NCBI RefSeq assembly: GCF_009729055.1
Contig: NZ_CP045484.1
Location: 558,001-622,000 of the forward strand
Source: Sulfurisphaera ohwakuensis
GTDB lineage: Archaea > Thermoproteota > Thermoprotei_A > Sulfolobales > Sulfolobaceae
DNA: 64,000 nt
Direction: 5' to 3'
This document shows, in pieces, positions 19,308 through 32,212 of the stretch; positions within the stretch are counted from its first letter, which is position 1; every line of letters starts with the position of its first letter. The notes beneath the pieces are model-generated. The model saw only the letters and a program-made list of their open reading frames with translations, did no database searches and was not told the DNA's origin. Position numbers and translations under genes: made by a program.

Positions 19308-20442
19308 CGATTATAGCGCCTATTATTGTAGTTAAAATCGACATGAAAATTATACTTTCAAACTCATGTTGATCTAAAGCATTTAGGCTTAAACCTATTG
19401 TTGCTACTACTAATCCAGTTTCTCCTCTAGGAACCATTCCTAAAGCCATGATGAGTGCTCTTTTAATATCTCTAATATATAGGTAAGCAAAGGGCATGAC
19501 ACCAAGCATCTTTAAAATTGTTGCTATAGCTGTAAGCTCTAGTGTAAGCAACAAAACGTTTAGATCAATTGAGAGCAAGTCGATTTCAGCACCTATGGTT
19601 ACGAAGAATATAGGACCGAATATTGAGAGCAATACAGTAATAATTTCTCTAATTCTTTTAATCTTAAGAGAATTGGAAATTGCTACACCAGCTACGAAAG
19701 CGGATATAATTGGGGAATATCCTAAGTATACCATAAATAATGTTAATCCGAATAACACGAGTATCGGGAATTCCTCTATGTAAGCCTCATCTAGCCTATT
19801 AACTATCCTTGGAATAATTGTTACTGATACAAATAAAATTACTAACCATATTATGATTAGAGATACAATTCTTAACGATATAGTCGTTATGGTTACAGTA
19901 GAGTGACTGATTAGAATAAGTACTACGGATAATAAGATTAAATCTACTATATCATCTACTGCTGAAGCGGAAACTAAAAACTTAACACCCTTAGTGTGAA
20001 TCCCTTCTATCAGATACGCTACAGCTGCTAGACTTGTAGCACCAATGCTTACACCCAAGAATAGTGCCGAATTACTTCCGAAAGAGTTAGCATATAGAAA
20101 ATATCCTGCAAAGAATGGTAATAATGCACCAAACGTAGCACCCATAAATCCTAATACACCGGCTTCTTTAAGCGGACTAAGGCCATGTTCTAGGCCAGAT
20201 GCAAATATAACAAGAATTACAGCAAACTCAGATATAAAAAGAACATATTGATCTAGAGTTATTAATTGAAAACCCAAAATATTATTTATCAGCTTACCAA
20301 TTGCATAAGGCCCTATGACCATGCCAGCGATGATTTCACTTACTAGGTCTGGTAAATTAATTTTTCTAAATTGTGTCTTAAAAACTTCTGCGATAAAAAT
20401 AAAAAGAGCTATATCAAAAAGAGCTATGTAAATCTCCTCCAT
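19282..20442 (-). CDS. Cation:proton antiporter, CPA2/KefB-NhaS3 type
   Basis: A 386-residue integral membrane protein with about 12 helices and no cytoplasmic nucleotide-binding domain. Typical CPA2 features are [16 protein letters not shown] near the N-terminus, the [14 protein letters not shown] helix carrying paired aspartates for ion binding, and [16 protein letters not shown] near the C-terminus. It exchanges Na+ or K+ for H+ across the membrane, useful for pH homeostasis in an acidophile. It is convergent with the FAH gene and upstream of nothing in the same operon except possibly the acs gene, 33 bp away. Confidence 0.88.
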   Translation of the reverse strand: MEEIYIALFDIALFIFIAEVFKTQFRKINLPDLVSEIIAGMVIGPYAIGKLINNILGFQLITLDQYVLFISEFAVILVIFASGLEHGLSPLKEAGVLGFMGATFGALLPFFAGYFLYANSFGSNSALFLGVSIGATSLAAVAYLIEGIHTKGVKFLVSASAVDDIVDLILLSVVLILISHSTVTITTISLRIVSLIIIWLVILFVSVTIIPRIVNRLDEAYIEEFPILVLFGLTLFMVYLGYSPIISAFVAGVAISNSLKIKRIREIITVLLSIFGPIFFVTIGAEIDLLSIDLNVLLLTLELTAIATILKMLGVMPFAYLYIRDIKRALIMALGMVPRGETGLVVATIGLSLNALDQHEFESIIFMSILTTIIGAIIVKRYSHQL

Positions 20443-20475
20443 AGGGATTAATCATTATTTAATAAAAAAATAAAA

Positions 20476-22464
20476 TTAACTTTTACTTATCTCAGCCTTA
20501 AACTCTTCATAAGCCTTCTTAACTTCTTCTACTGAAGCCTCATCTTCAAGCGTTGTTATATCACCTACTGGCTGATTAGTAATAACAGCTTTAACTACTC
20601 TCCTCATGATCTTACCACTTCTGGTCTTTGGAAGTTTAGATACAAAGTAAATACTGGATAATGTAGCAATAGGACCAACTTTATCTCTAACAGTCTTCAA
20701 TATATCCTCCATAAGAGTTTTATTTGGTGAAACACCTTGCTTAAGAATAACAAATGCTACCGGTACTTCACCTTTTACCGGGTCTGGAACTCCTACAACT
20801 GCAGCTTCAGCAACAGCAGGATGTTCAATAATTGCGGACTCTAGTTCATATGTTCCTAATCTGTGTCCGGCTACTTTAATTACCTCATCAGCCCTGCCTA
20901 ATATCCAGAAGTATCCATCAGAGTCTTTAACTGCATAATCTCCAGCATAGAACATTCCTGGGAATTTAGACCAATATACTTTAATATACCTTTCTGGATC
21001 CCTATGTATTGTCAACGGCATTCCAGGCCATGGATTCTTTATTACTAGATACCCTCTTTCCTCTGGTTTTGTAGGATTACCATTATCATCAACAACATCC
21101 GCCTCTATTCCAGGTAAAGGCATTCCGTTAGTCCCAGGTTTCAAAGGAATTAAATAAAGACCGGGTAAGTGACTAATCATAATACCACCAGTCTCAGTCA
21201 TCCACCAAGTACTACCAAACGGTACTTCTCCTCTACCAATTAACTTCCATAACCACTCAAAAGCTTCTGGATTTATTGGCTCTCCGACCGAGTGCATAAT
21301 TCTGATAGTGTCTGTCTTATGTGCTTTAACCCATTCATCTCCATATTTCATGAAAGATCTTATTGCTGTTGGCGAAGTATAGAAGACAGAAACACCGTAT
21401 CTTTCAATTATCGAAACCCACCTGTCTGGTTTAGGATAGTCTAAAGCTCCCTCATACATTATTTCGGTAACTCCTTCCATTAATGGTCCAAAGACAATAT
21501 AAGAATGCCCTGTAACCCATCCTATGTCTGCGGTGCACCAGTAAATATCATCATCTTTAACATCAAATACCCATCTCATTGTTGCATGAAGTAATGTAAG
21601 ATATCCTCCAGTATCATGCACAATTCCTTTTGGTTTACCAGTAGTTCCAGAAGTGTAGAGGATATATAATGGTTCTTCACTCTTTATCCTTTCTGGCTCA
21701 ACATAAACACCTTGAGGAACTTCCTTTAATACATCATCTAGATATTTATCTCTTCCCTCGACCATGTTTACCTTTTGTCCCGTTCTTCTAACAACTATAA
21801 CGTCTTTCACCGTAGAAACTTTTTCTAAAGCTTTATCAGCAATATCTTTTAATGGTACTATCTTACCTCTTCTCCAGCCTCCGTCAGCAGTAATTAACAT
21901 TTTAGCTTGTGCATCGTCTATTCTCGTAGCCAGCGCATCAGCACTAAATCCGGAAAATACTACAGTAAACACAACTCCAATTCTAGCCAATGCTAACATA
22001 AATATCGGCAATTCTGGGATCATTGGTAAGTAAATAGCTACAGAATCTCCTTTCTTTAAACCGTACTTATTTCTAAGTAAATAAGCTACTCTATTAACCT
22101 CTGTATATAAATCGTAATATGTTAACTTTCTCACTTCTTTAGGGTTCCCATTTTCATCTACTGGTTCTCCTTCCCAAATTATTGCTACCTTATTTTTTCT
22201 CCAACTCTTTGCATGTCTATCCACAGCTAAATAGGAAGCATTTATTTCACCACCAACAAACCACTTATAAAATGGTGGATTAGAATCATCAAGTACCTTT
22301 TCCCAAGGCTTAAACCACTCTAATTCTGATGCAACAGAAGCCCAGAATCCCTTATAGTCTCTTACAGTCATGCTATGTATTTCCTTATATGTATTTATAT
22401 CTACTACTTTATTTGACTTAGGTACAATTTTAGTATTAAATGGTAATGCCCAACTTACTGACAT
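20476..22464 (-). CDS. acs: Acetyl-CoA synthetase (AMP-forming)
   Basis: This 662-residue ANL-superfamily ligase activates acetate through acetyl-AMP to acetyl-CoA. It shows the P-loop-like YTSGTTGKPKGIVH, the STWWMTETGG core with both tryptophans (the second closes the acyl pocket around acetate), the hinge YFWILGRADEVIKVAGHRLG, and the catalytic lysine of LPKTRSGKIMRR. A 3-hydroxypropionyl-CoA synthetase is an alternative in Sulfolobales carbon fixation, but the small-pocket Trp and the divergent acetate carrier favour acetate. It shares the 94-bp gap at 22465-22558 with that carrier. Confidence 0.85.
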   Translation of the reverse strand: MSVSWALPFNTKIVPKSNKVVDINTYKEIHSMTVRDYKGFWASVASELEWFKPWEKVLDDSNPPFYKWFVGGEINASYLAVDRHAKSWRKNKVAIIWEGEPVDENGNPKEVRKLTYYDLYTEVNRVAYLLRNKYGLKKGDSVAIYLPMIPELPIFMLALARIGVVFTVVFSGFSADALATRIDDAQAKMLITADGGWRRGKIVPLKDIADKALEKVSTVKDVIVVRRTGQKVNMVEGRDKYLDDVLKEVPQGVYVEPERIKSEEPLYILYTSGTTGKPKGIVHDTGGYLTLLHATMRWVFDVKDDDIYWCTADIGWVTGHSYIVFGPLMEGVTEIMYEGALDYPKPDRWVSIIERYGVSVFYTSPTAIRSFMKYGDEWVKAHKTDTIRIMHSVGEPINPEAFEWLWKLIGRGEVPFGSTWWMTETGGIMISHLPGLYLIPLKPGTNGMPLPGIEADVVDDNGNPTKPEERGYLVIKNPWPGMPLTIHRDPERYIKVYWSKFPGMFYAGDYAVKDSDGYFWILGRADEVIKVAGHRLGTYELESAIIEHPAVAEAAVVGVPDPVKGEVPVAFVILKQGVSPNKTLMEDILKTVRDKVGPIATLSSIYFVSKLPKTRSGKIMRRVVKAVITNQPVGDITTLEDEASVEEVKKAYEEFKAEISKS

Positions 22465-22526
22465 ATTAATTATTTATCATACATAGCAATATTTATGGTT
22501 ATATATTAAATAAATTATAAAGTAAA

Positions 22527-22536
22527 ACTTAAAATT
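22527..22536 (+). promoter_or_regulatory. TATA-like promoter of the SatP-like gene
   Basis: ACTTAAAATT is about 25-30 bp upstream of the ATG at 22559. The divergent acs promoter must lie in the same 94-bp gap, so co-regulation is likely. Confidence 0.4.
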
Positions 22537-22558
22537 CTTTGAGCATAATAAAATTGTA

Positions 22559-23116
22559 ATGACAGAACAAAAAAGAGCAAATCCTGCACCTCTAGGTTTA
22601 TCTGGTTTCGCTTTAACAACACTAGTTTTAAGTGTCTTTAATGCTGGGCTGTTGTCTCAAGGCTCTTCAGTAGTTGTTGGTTTAGCCGCGTTTTATGGAG
22701 GATTAGCACAGTTACTTGCTGGTGTGCTAGAATGGAGGGCCGGAAACACATTCGGTTATACTGCTTTCTTTACTTATGGTGCTTTTTGGGAATGGTATTT
22801 TGTAACATCAATGTTTATACCCGGTGCTACGGCACAAGCTATAGGATTAGTTCTTATTGCTTTCGGAATATTTACGCTAGTTATGTGGTTCGGTACTTTT
22901 AAGGCTAATCTGGGACTCTTTATGACTTTTCTATTATTATGGATAACTTTCTTCTTGTTAGGAATAGGTTCTATGGTCTCTAACACAGCATTAATTCATG
23001 CCGGTGGTTATGTAGGAATTTTGACTGCAATAGCTGCTTGGTATACTGGTTTAGCAATGGTAGTTTCAGAGTCGCTAGGTAGAAATCCACCTTTAGGTAA
23101 ACCAGTAATGTCTTAA
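22559..23116 (+). CDS. Acetate/succinate transporter, GPR1/FUN34/SatP family
   Basis: A 185-residue protein with six hydrophobic helices. The family signature [14 protein letters not shown] follows the short N-terminus, and [20 protein letters not shown] gives the second conserved block. Family members such as E. coli SatP take up acetate. It is divergent from acetyl-CoA synthetase, so uptake and activation are encoded together. The T-rich tract after the stop should end transcription. Confidence 0.9.
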   Translation: MTEQKRANPAPLGLSGFALTTLVLSVFNAGLLSQGSSVVVGLAAFYGGLAQLLAGVLEWRAGNTFGYTAFFTYGAFWEWYFVTSMFIPGATAQAIGLVLIAFGIFTLVMWFGTFKANLGLFMTFLLLWITFFLLGIGSMVSNTALIHAGGYVGILTAIAAWYTGLAMVVSESLGRNPPLGKPVMS

Positions 23117-23150
23117 TTTATTTCTCTTTTTTAATTTGTTTTTTATTTAA
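23117..23150 (+). terminator. T-rich archaeal terminator after satP-like gene
   Basis: Several T-runs (TTTCTC, TTTTTT, TTTGTTTTTT) follow the stop within 35 bp. Sulfolobales terminate at such T-rich tracts without a hairpin. Confidence 0.4.
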
Positions 23151-23227
23151 TAATAGAAGAGATATATAGCATGCTAAATTAACTAAGGAAGAAAATGTAT
23201 ATATATTCTTGTAATATAATTTATTAT

Positions 23228-23539
23228 ATGGCAATATTTGTTGTCCTCTCAAGTCTAACAGATGATGGCGCTAAGACAATATCTGATAAACCGGAAAGAA
23301 TAAAAGAAGTCAATGAGGAACTAACTAAAGTAGGGGCTAAAGTTAAAGAACAATATGTCATTTTTGGTAACTTTGATTTTTTAAATATCGTAGAGGTCGA
23401 TAATGTAGAAGCTTTTCTAAAGGCTCTAATTGAACTTAACGCTAGGGGTACAGTAAGGACACAAACTTATCTAGCTATGAGTGTTGATGATGCTATAAAA
23501 GCTATAAAGGCAACACCATCTATCGGACATCCAAAGTAA
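23228..23539 (+). CDS. GYD-domain protein
   Basis: A small protein of about 103 residues with the GYD-type ferredoxin-like fold: MAIFVVLSSLTDDGAKTI at the start, KVKEQYVIFGNFDFLNIVEV in the middle (the G-x-Y/F-D block), and a C-terminal RTQTYLAMSVDD. These small oligomeric alpha/beta proteins have unclear roles. I start at ATG 23228 because the family pattern begins there; the upstream ATG at 23195 adds 11 unrelated residues. A T-rich terminator-like tract follows at 23543-23565. Confidence 0.75.
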   Translation: MAIFVVLSSLTDDGAKTISDKPERIKEVNEELTKVGAKVKEQYVIFGNFDFLNIVEVDNVEAFLKALIELNARGTVRTQTYLAMSVDDAIKAIKATPSIGHPK

Positions 23540-23542
23540 AAT

Positions 23543-23565
23543 AATTTTTTATTTTTCTTTTTCTA
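23543..23565 (+). terminator. T-rich terminator after the GYD gene
   Basis: ATTTTTTATTTTTCTTTTTC directly follows the stop codon. This is a typical archaeal U-tract terminator. Confidence 0.4.
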
Positions 23566-23698
23566 TAAAAAATTGCTCAAAATCTGTTCATAAAAAGGGG
23601 AAAACGGACTTAACAATATCTTTTCTAATCAACAAATAACATAAAATTTAAACATTATGAAAGTCGAGTTTTTTAATAACAATTTGTAATTATAAATT

Positions 23699-25482
23699 AT
23701 GAAGAAAAGTTTGTTACTAGGGAATGAGGCAATAGCCTTTGGTGCTTTAAAAGCTGGGGTAGGAATAGCTACTGGATATCCAGGTACACCTTCAACAGAA
23801 ATTATTGAAACTTTACAAAGGTTTAGAGATAGATATGTTGAGTGGAGTGTAAATGAAAAAGTTGCATTTGAAACTGCCTACGGAGCAAGTATGATGGGTG
23901 CTTACTCATTAGTAGCGATGAAACATGTAGGTTTAAATGTTGCCTCAGATCCTCTTATGAGTAGTTCTTACACTGGAGTTGAGGGTGCATTTGTAATTGT
24001 TTCCGCACAAGATCCCTCTATGTGGTCATCACAAAATGAACAAGATAATAGATATTATGGTTTAATGAGTTTAATACCAGTGATAGAACCTTATGACCCT
24101 CAAAGTGCTTATGAACTGAGTGTTAAAGCCTTTAACTTATCTAGCAAAGTTCATCATCCGGTAATTTTGTCCACAAATACTAGAATAAGTCACGTTAGAG
24201 GACCGGTTGAATATGAAGAACCTTCACCTCCCATATTCGGAAAACTTCAGAAAAAACCGGAGAAATACTCCTTAGTTCCTGACGTAGCAAGAAGAGATAG
24301 GCAAGAACAACTTAAGAGATGGGAGTTAATTCAACAGGAAATAAAGGAGTTTAATGAGATTGAAGGAGATGGTAGAAGACTCATTATAGCTAGTGGGATA
24401 GCTTATTCTTATATAAAAGAAATTTTACCGGAATCGGTTAGAATACTTAGGCTATCTGCACCAGTACCGTTAAACAAGGAGCAGATAATTAAAGCATTAG
24501 AGGATGTTGACGAGGCATTAATAGTTGAAGAGCTAGAACCGATAGTAGAAATGCAGGTTAAAAGTATTGCATATGATGAAGGATTCAGAATAAGGATTCA
24601 CGGAAAAGATTATGTTCCTAGAAGTGGTGAATTAACACCAGATGTAGTAGAATTCGCAATAAAGAAGTTTTTAGGAATATACTACGAGCCAAAAACTAAA
24701 GTAGAGGAATATGTACCGCCAAGACCTCCAGCCATGTGTCCAGGTTGTCCTCATAGATCATCATTTGTCGATATTAAAAGAGGAATTACACTTGGTGGTC
24801 TCTCACAAACCTTTTTCTCTGGTGATATAGGCTGTTATTCTCTTGGAATTTTACCACCTTTCCAAGAGCAAGATTCATTGACAAATATGGGTAGTAGTTT
24901 AGGTATTGCAAACGGGGTCTTTAGGGCTACGGGTATTATTCCAGTTGCAATTATTGGTGATTCAACATTCTTCCACTCTGGTTTATCAGCTCTGGCAAAT
25001 GCAGTTTACAATAACTTACCAGTTTTAGTTGTGGTATTAGATAACAGAGTTACTGCTATGACTGGGCAAAATCCTAGTCCTTCAAAGGAGATTGATATTG
25101 CTAATGTCGCAAAAGGCTTAGGTGTAGAATACGTTAGAGAAATTGATCCGTTTAATTTGAAGGAGAGTACTAAGATAATTGCCGATGCAACAAACTGGGT
25201 AAAACAGAATAAGAAACCGGCTTTAATAGTAGCTAAAAGAGCTTGTGCCTTAGACGTTATTGACAAATTTGATGAATTACCTATAGCTGAGGTTGATATT
25301 AACAGATGTACTGGCTGTACAATATGTTATGATTACTTTACATGTCCGGCAATAGTTCCAAGGGAAGATAAAAAAGCTGTTATTGATCCGGTTTTATGTA
25401 TAGGCTGTGGTGCCTGCATTCCAATATGTCCGTACAATGCTATATCATTAAAGGGAGAAATACCGAAAGGGTGGGATGAGAT

Positions 25483-25495
<13 letters not shown>
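23699..25495 (+). CDS. iorA: Indolepyruvate ferredoxin oxidoreductase, alpha subunit
   Basis: A 598-residue TPP-dependent 2-oxoacid:ferredoxin oxidoreductase subunit. The order is an N-terminal pyrimidine-binding domain ([10 protein letters not shown], then [14 protein letters not shown] with the Glu that activates TPP), the CPGCPHR cluster-binding segment (about residues 348-354), the TPP diphosphate site [19 protein letters not shown], and a C-terminal ferredoxin domain with [14 protein letters not shown] and [12 protein letters not shown]. It oxidatively decarboxylates aryl-pyruvates from amino acids to aryl-acetyl-CoA and reduces ferredoxin. It overlaps iorB by 13 bp. Confidence 0.92.
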
Positions 25496-27733
<2,238 letters not shown>

Positions 27734-27752
27734 CGTTAAGGAATTATTTATA

Positions 27753-27789
27753 ACTTGTTTGAGGTAAGCTTTATATTTAACAAACAAGT
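27753..27789. promoter_or_regulatory. Inverted repeat bracketing the TATA box of the Mo-hydroxylase gene
   Basis: ACTTGTTTG (27753-27761) and CAAACAAGT (27781-27789) form a perfect 9-bp inverted repeat with a 19-bp spacer. The spacer contains the TATA box TTTATATTTA (27770-27779) of the gene at 27801. A dimer bound here would cover the promoter, so the site looks like an operator for a repressor. Confidence 0.5.
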
Positions 27790-27800
27790 ACTCGTCTAAC

Positions 27801-29849
27801 ATGAAACTAAGAGAACATTACTCAATCATAACCGGTAAATCAGTATATACTGATGATATAAACTTTCCAGACATGTTATATTTAGGTGTAGTTAGATCAA
27901 CATATGCAAGGGCAATTGTAAAATCTTATACAGAACCTTCTGGAGTTGAATTATTCCTAGATTGGAATAAAGTTAAAACTTACATGCCAGTAAGACCGGA
28001 TCCTAGAGCAAAAAACATTGTAAAAATGCCTGTAGTATCAGATGGAAGGATAAATTTTGTAGGTCAACCGATTGTAGCCTTTGTAGTTAAAGATAGGTAC
28101 GAAATTGAGGATAAAATTGATGAAGTATCTGTAGATTACGACCCATTAAAACCAGTACTTACCATAGATGAATCTTTAAAGAATGAGGAAAAAATACACA
28201 CCAACGGAAATATAGCTATTGACATCGATCTATCTGGAGGAGAAGTTGAGAAAAGACTTACTGCTGAAGTTACTGTTGAAAGGGAAATACTACAAGATAG
28301 AATAGTTGCGAATCCCATGGAGCCTAAAGGAGTAATTGCAAACTTTGATGGTGATAAGTTATACATAATCGGTAGTTTTCAGTCATCATTTAGAATAAGG
28401 TCAGATCTACAAGAAGCCTTAGGTTTACCTCCAGAAAAAATAATAGTAAAATCAGCCCCAAACGTTGGAGGAGGTTTCGGAAATAAAGTCCCCGCACATC
28501 CAGAATATGTTTTAGCAGCAATTGCTTCTATGATCTTAAGAAAGCCAATTAAGTGGATAGAAACTAGGAGAGAGCACTTAACAAATCCAACTCAAGGTAG
28601 AGGAGTAAAATCAAAAGTTAAACTCTACGGAAGGAAAGACGGTACAATATTAGGTTTAGAAGGTGAGGTTATCGTTGATTTAGGAGCTTACGCTTATACA
28701 ATTAATACGACAACTCCAGCATTCATAGCAGGATTACTAAATGGTCCATATAAGATGAGATTTATGAAAATTAGGGCTCTAGGAGTTTACACAAATAAAC
28801 CACCAACCGGTCCATATAGAGGTGCTGGAAGACCAGAAGCTGCACTAATTACAGAGACCCTCGTTGAAGATTTCGCAGAAGCAATAGGTATGGATTCGGT
28901 AGAAGTAAGAAAGAAAAACTTCCTTGATGGGGAATTTATTACACCATTAGGTATTAAAATTGATAAGGCTGATTATACCGGATTGATAGAAAAAGGAGAA
29001 AAAATCTATAGATCGCTTAAGGAAAAATACAAAGATAAAGGTGTAGCTCTAATAGCGTTTACAGAAGTTGTTAGAGCATCACCAGGTGAAGGTGCAAAAA
29101 TAAGAGTTGGAAAAGGAAAAGTGGAGTTATTTGTCGGTACTGGACCACACGGGCAAGCTCACCAATCTACTTTTGCCTTATTAGCATCAGAAATACTTGG
29201 CTTACCTCCAGAAAAGATTGACGTAAATTTGAATGATACTGAGAATATTAAAGAAGGGATTGGAAGCTTCGGTAGCAGATCAGCTGCGGCTGGTGGTAGT
29301 GCTGTGATTGAAGTTTGTAAAGGACTACTTGAAGTTTTGAAGAAGAAGGGTAAAACTTTAGAAGAAGCAATAAACTCTGATGAGTATACGGAAGTTGAAA
29401 CATTTTATAAAACCTCTGACATTTACACGCCTGGAGTTCATATTGCTATAGTAGATATTGACGAAACTTATAAGCCTAGAGTAGTCGAATATTATGCGAT
29501 CGATGATGTTGGTAGAGCTATAATAAAAGATGAGGTAGAAGGGCAAATAATAGGCGGTATTTTGCAAGGAATCTCTCAAGTTTATCTTGAATGGGCACCA
29601 TATGATGAGAACGGCAACCCAATTTATGCCAGCATTGCTGAGGCTGGTGTTCCTACCTCGTTAGAGAGTGAGTATAAACTAACCCTCGAATTTGTAGAGA
29701 CACCAGCTAATTTGCCTAGCGGTGCTAGAGGAGTTGGTGAGGCTGGAACTACTGGAGCTTTACCAGCAACATTTATTGCTTTAGAAAAATTACTAAAAAG
29801 GAAATTTAACAAAACACCAATATTACCCTCAGAATTAATAACTCCTTAG
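27801..29849 (+). CDS. Molybdenum hydroxylase large subunit (xanthine/aldehyde oxidase family)
   Basis: A 682-residue Mo-binding subunit related to aldehyde oxidase, xanthine dehydrogenase and form II CO dehydrogenase large chains. Cofactor-site motifs are present in order: [39 protein letters not shown] and [10 protein letters not shown] with the catalytic Glu. There is no CO-dehydrogenase AYXCSFR loop, so aldehyde or heterocycle hydroxylation is more likely. The FAD and [2Fe-2S] subunits, usually adjacent, are not encoded in this window. It is shorter than the family's usual 750-800 residues. Confidence 0.85.
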   Translation: MKLREHYSIITGKSVYTDDINFPDMLYLGVVRSTYARAIVKSYTEPSGVELFLDWNKVKTYMPVRPDPRAKNIVKMPVVSDGRINFVGQPIVAFVVKDRYEIEDKIDEVSVDYDPLKPVLTIDESLKNEEKIHTNGNIAIDIDLSGGEVEKRLTAEVTVEREILQDRIVANPMEPKGVIANFDGDKLYIIGSFQSSFRIRSDLQEALGLPPEKIIVKSAPNVGGGFGNKVPAHPEYVLAAIASMILRKPIKWIETRREHLTNPTQGRGVKSKVKLYGRKDGTILGLEGEVIVDLGAYAYTINTTTPAFIAGLLNGPYKMRFMKIRALGVYTNKPPTGPYRGAGRPEAALITETLVEDFAEAIGMDSVEVRKKNFLDGEFITPLGIKIDKADYTGLIEKGEKIYRSLKEKYKDKGVALIAFTEVVRASPGEGAKIRVGKGKVELFVGTGPHGQAHQSTFALLASEILGLPPEKIDVNLNDTENIKEGIGSFGSRSAAAGGSAVIEVCKGLLEVLKKKGKTLEEAINSDEYTEVETFYKTSDIYTPGVHIAIVDIDETYKPRVVEYYAIDDVGRAIIKDEVEGQIIGGILQGISQVYLEWAPYDENGNPIYASIAEAGVPTSLESEYKLTLEFVETPANLPSGARGVGEAGTTGALPATFIALEKLLKRKFNKTPILPSELITP

Positions 29850-30186
29850 GCTCTTAGGGATTAGTTGATAAACATCACACATAGGCCCCTAACTGATTAA
29901 AGTTTAAGAACTGTAGGAAGAAAAGCAATAAACTGAATAATTTTCGTTTAAACCTTTTTAGTATTTTTATTTGGTTAATAAAGTGAATAGATCTACCCTT
30001 AAAGGCTAATTGCTAAATTACAAATTCATAGTATTGCGTTAGCGTTACTTAATTGCTATCCAATTAGTCTGTGAGTATAATCAAATATAAATTATCTATA
30101 GGGTATTTAAATAGCAGTCAATATATAAATCAGAAACCTAATCCCTTAGGGTAATATAATAAAAATTATTACGATTAAATCCACTT
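29850..30186. other. Intergenic, nothing recognised
   Basis: About 340 bp of A+T-rich DNA between the Mo-hydroxylase and the membrane protein gene. No gene, and no convincing repeat was found. Confidence 0.4.
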
Positions 30187-30891
30187 ATGGAAAACAGAAG
30201 GAGAAGAAATGATGCAGCATATTTCCTTATAATATTAACTTACGTTCTTGCAGTTGTATCTCACCCTTCATTAATTAGCTTAATATTTTTACCAGTAATG
30301 ATACTGCACGCCTTTACAATAGACCTTATACTTCCTAAAGTTCTATCCAGAAAGATAGGAGCTAAGGATATTGCTATACTTGCAGTGAACACTATACCCT
30401 ATATATATTTCTTCACGCCATTAATACTAATTCCAGCCTTAGCTTTTTTACTCTCTATTGTCTTATCATATACTAAATCAAAAATTCTTCCTCAGCTTAT
30501 AGGTACAGTAGGCATCTCGCTATTATATCTACCTTTGGTACAAATTTTCGGAGGGATTAATATCGTAGATATTGGAGTCTATCTAGTATGGTCGACTTAT
30601 ACGCTAACCGAAGCTATTTATGTTGAATACAAACTTCCATACAGGCAAGTTAGTATAAAACAGCTTAGAGTATCTTGGTTAACGTCGCTTTTAATCAACG
30701 TCATTTCAATAATTATCTTTCCGTTGTTTGTTTTACCACTTATAGAACCTACTATTAGGTTTATGAAGCCTGGAGAAAAACTTAAAGCTGCATCTCAGAT
30801 AAAAGAGTTAGGAAAGAAGGGGCTTAAAAGGACTATATTAGTCTTCTCCTTGTTACTAGCAATTATATTAATTCATTTACTAATCTTTTGA
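30187..30891 (+). CDS. Polytopic membrane protein, unknown family
   Basis: A 234-residue protein with a basic N-terminus (MENRRRRND) and about seven hydrophobic segments. A conserved-looking cytoplasmic loop (KLPYRQVSIKQLRVSW) and a basic pre-terminal loop (KAASQIKELGKKGLKR) are present. I cannot assign a family. It lies alone between long intergenic gaps. The basic loops suggest the N-terminus is cytoplasmic. Confidence 0.6.
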   Translation: MENRRRRNDAAYFLIILTYVLAVVSHPSLISLIFLPVMILHAFTIDLILPKVLSRKIGAKDIAILAVNTIPYIYFFTPLILIPALAFLLSIVLSYTKSKILPQLIGTVGISLLYLPLVQIFGGINIVDIGVYLVWSTYTLTEAIYVEYKLPYRQVSIKQLRVSWLTSLLINVISIIIFPLFVLPLIEPTIRFMKPGEKLKAASQIKELGKKGLKRTILVFSLLLAIILIHLLIF

Positions 30892-30977
30892 AACAAGAAA
30901 AGATATAATCTATAAAAATATCATAGGTTTCACTTAAATAGTTAGTAGGAATTAGTCCTAACTACTAACTTATTATA

Positions 30978-31388
30978 CTAAGAAGAATGTTGTGGGTAAA
31001 TATTGACACTGTGCCTAACTCCAGCTTTTACTAACTCAGTGTCATAAGTTGCAAGTTCGATATTAAGTCTTTTAGCTATTGCGAGGATTATATAATCGTT
31101 TAGCATTCTTATTGGCTTATTATCCTTCCTCAGCATCTCAACCCCTTTTATCATATCTTCCAAATCTTCCTTAACTATCTCAAAATCCTTTAGCTCCTCT
31201 AACTTCTGTTTGACTAGATCCATGTTATTTGTTAGCCTCGCCAAAACCCATATGTATTCATAAACTACTATTTGAGGAATTACTACTTCGTTTTCGGTTA
31301 AAATCTTTATAGCCTCCTCATGCCTTTCAGAGTCCTCGAAAGTAGAATACACTAAAACATTTGTATCAAGTAGAACTCTTCGTGAAAT
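30978..31388 (-). CDS. vapC: VapC-type PIN toxin with non-canonical start
   Basis: A PIN-domain endoribonuclease. The frame contains the required RVLLDTNVLVYSTF with the first catalytic Asp, VVYEYIWVL with a conserved Glu, and MLNDYIILAIA with another Asp. The first usual start codon (GTG 31352) lies after the DTN motif and would remove the active site. Between the upstream in-frame stop and that Asp there is no ATG, GTG or TTG. ATT at 31388 is the best candidate, probably coupled to vapB, whose end it overlaps. The alternative is a pseudogene. Confidence 0.65.
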   Translation of the reverse strand: MSRRVLLDTNVLVYSTFEDSERHEEAIKILTENEVVIPQIVVYEYIWVLARLTNNMDLVKQKLEELKDFEIVKEDLEDMIKGVEMLRKDNKPIRMLNDYIILAIAKRLNIELATYDTELVKAGVRHSVNIYPQHSS

Positions 31389-31605
31389 CGCCTACAACCT
31401 CCTCTATAGCCTTATCGATTTCCTCTTGAGTTATTCTTTTACCTAGTGTTACGGTAGTCCACTTCTTACGATAAGGTCTAAGAATTATTATCCCTTCTTT
31501 CTCATCAACAGTAACATCAACATACTCTCCTTCCCTTATGTTAAGTTTTTCCCTAACTTCTGCTGGTATAGTAATCTGAAAGTTCCTAGTAACTTTAACT
31601 CTCAT
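31366..31605 (-). CDS. vapB: VapB-type AbrB antitoxin
   Basis: This 79-residue AbrB-fold antitoxin has the N-terminal DNA-binding hairpin (MRVKVTRNFQITIPAEVREK) followed by an acidic tail that would wrap the PIN toxin. It is the first gene of the pair, and its last codons overlap the VapC frame. It is distinct in sequence from the VapB at 2715. Confidence 0.85.
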   Translation of the reverse strand: MRVKVTRNFQITIPAEVREKLNIREGEYVDVTVDEKEGIIILRPYRKKWTTVTLGKRITQEEIDKAIEEVVGDFTKSST

Positions 31606-32212
31606 AGTAAGTAAATTTAATTACTAGGCTTTAAGGATTACGGTTCATGTTAGAATCGACACGATCATTCTTTAAAAGATATAATATTCCATTTACCTAA
31701 AACTTTACTTTCTTATTAGAAAAATCCGATTAAATGAGATTGTTCGTTCCTAGGGCGTAAATCTCTGCTAATTTGAATAGAAATTTGGATTTAGCAGAAT
31801 TTAACACCCAGAATAAATGATATATATTACAGTTACGAAGAGAAACAAGATAAGTCACTTCGTAAGTAATACAGATTATATTTAATTTTTGATTGAAAGA
31901 TTTCTTATGATGAAGCTATCATACAGAGTTTGATCATGAACTACAATGTTTTTGTGTAAATTTAAAGACATTATCTCTCTTTAAGTTATGGACGAATATT
32001 GTAAATCTCTATTTCTTTAATTTAACCCAAGAGCAAATGAAGGAAATCGCCTAGAGTAAAGGTAATCAAATAAATAATATTATGATTTGTAAATGACTAC
32101 ATAGTTGAGTAATTTTGAATTGCATTATTAGCCTAAGATCAAAAAGGGAAAAATATAAGTAATCACTTCTTACTCGCAGCTTTGTAATAAGGAAAGACCG
32201 ATATATACACAA
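31606..32212. other. Intergenic, nothing recognised
   Basis: About 600 bp of A+T-rich DNA. CTAGGGCGTAAATC at 31752-31765 resembles CTAAGGCGTAAATC at 45201-45214, perhaps a trace of an old repeat. No gene is supported. Confidence 0.35.

Noticed and set aside
20476-22464. Calling this gene 3-hydroxypropionyl-CoA synthetase
   Set aside because: A second pocket Trp and the divergent acetate carrier favour acetate. Memory of the S. tokodaii gene numbering places the other enzyme further along.
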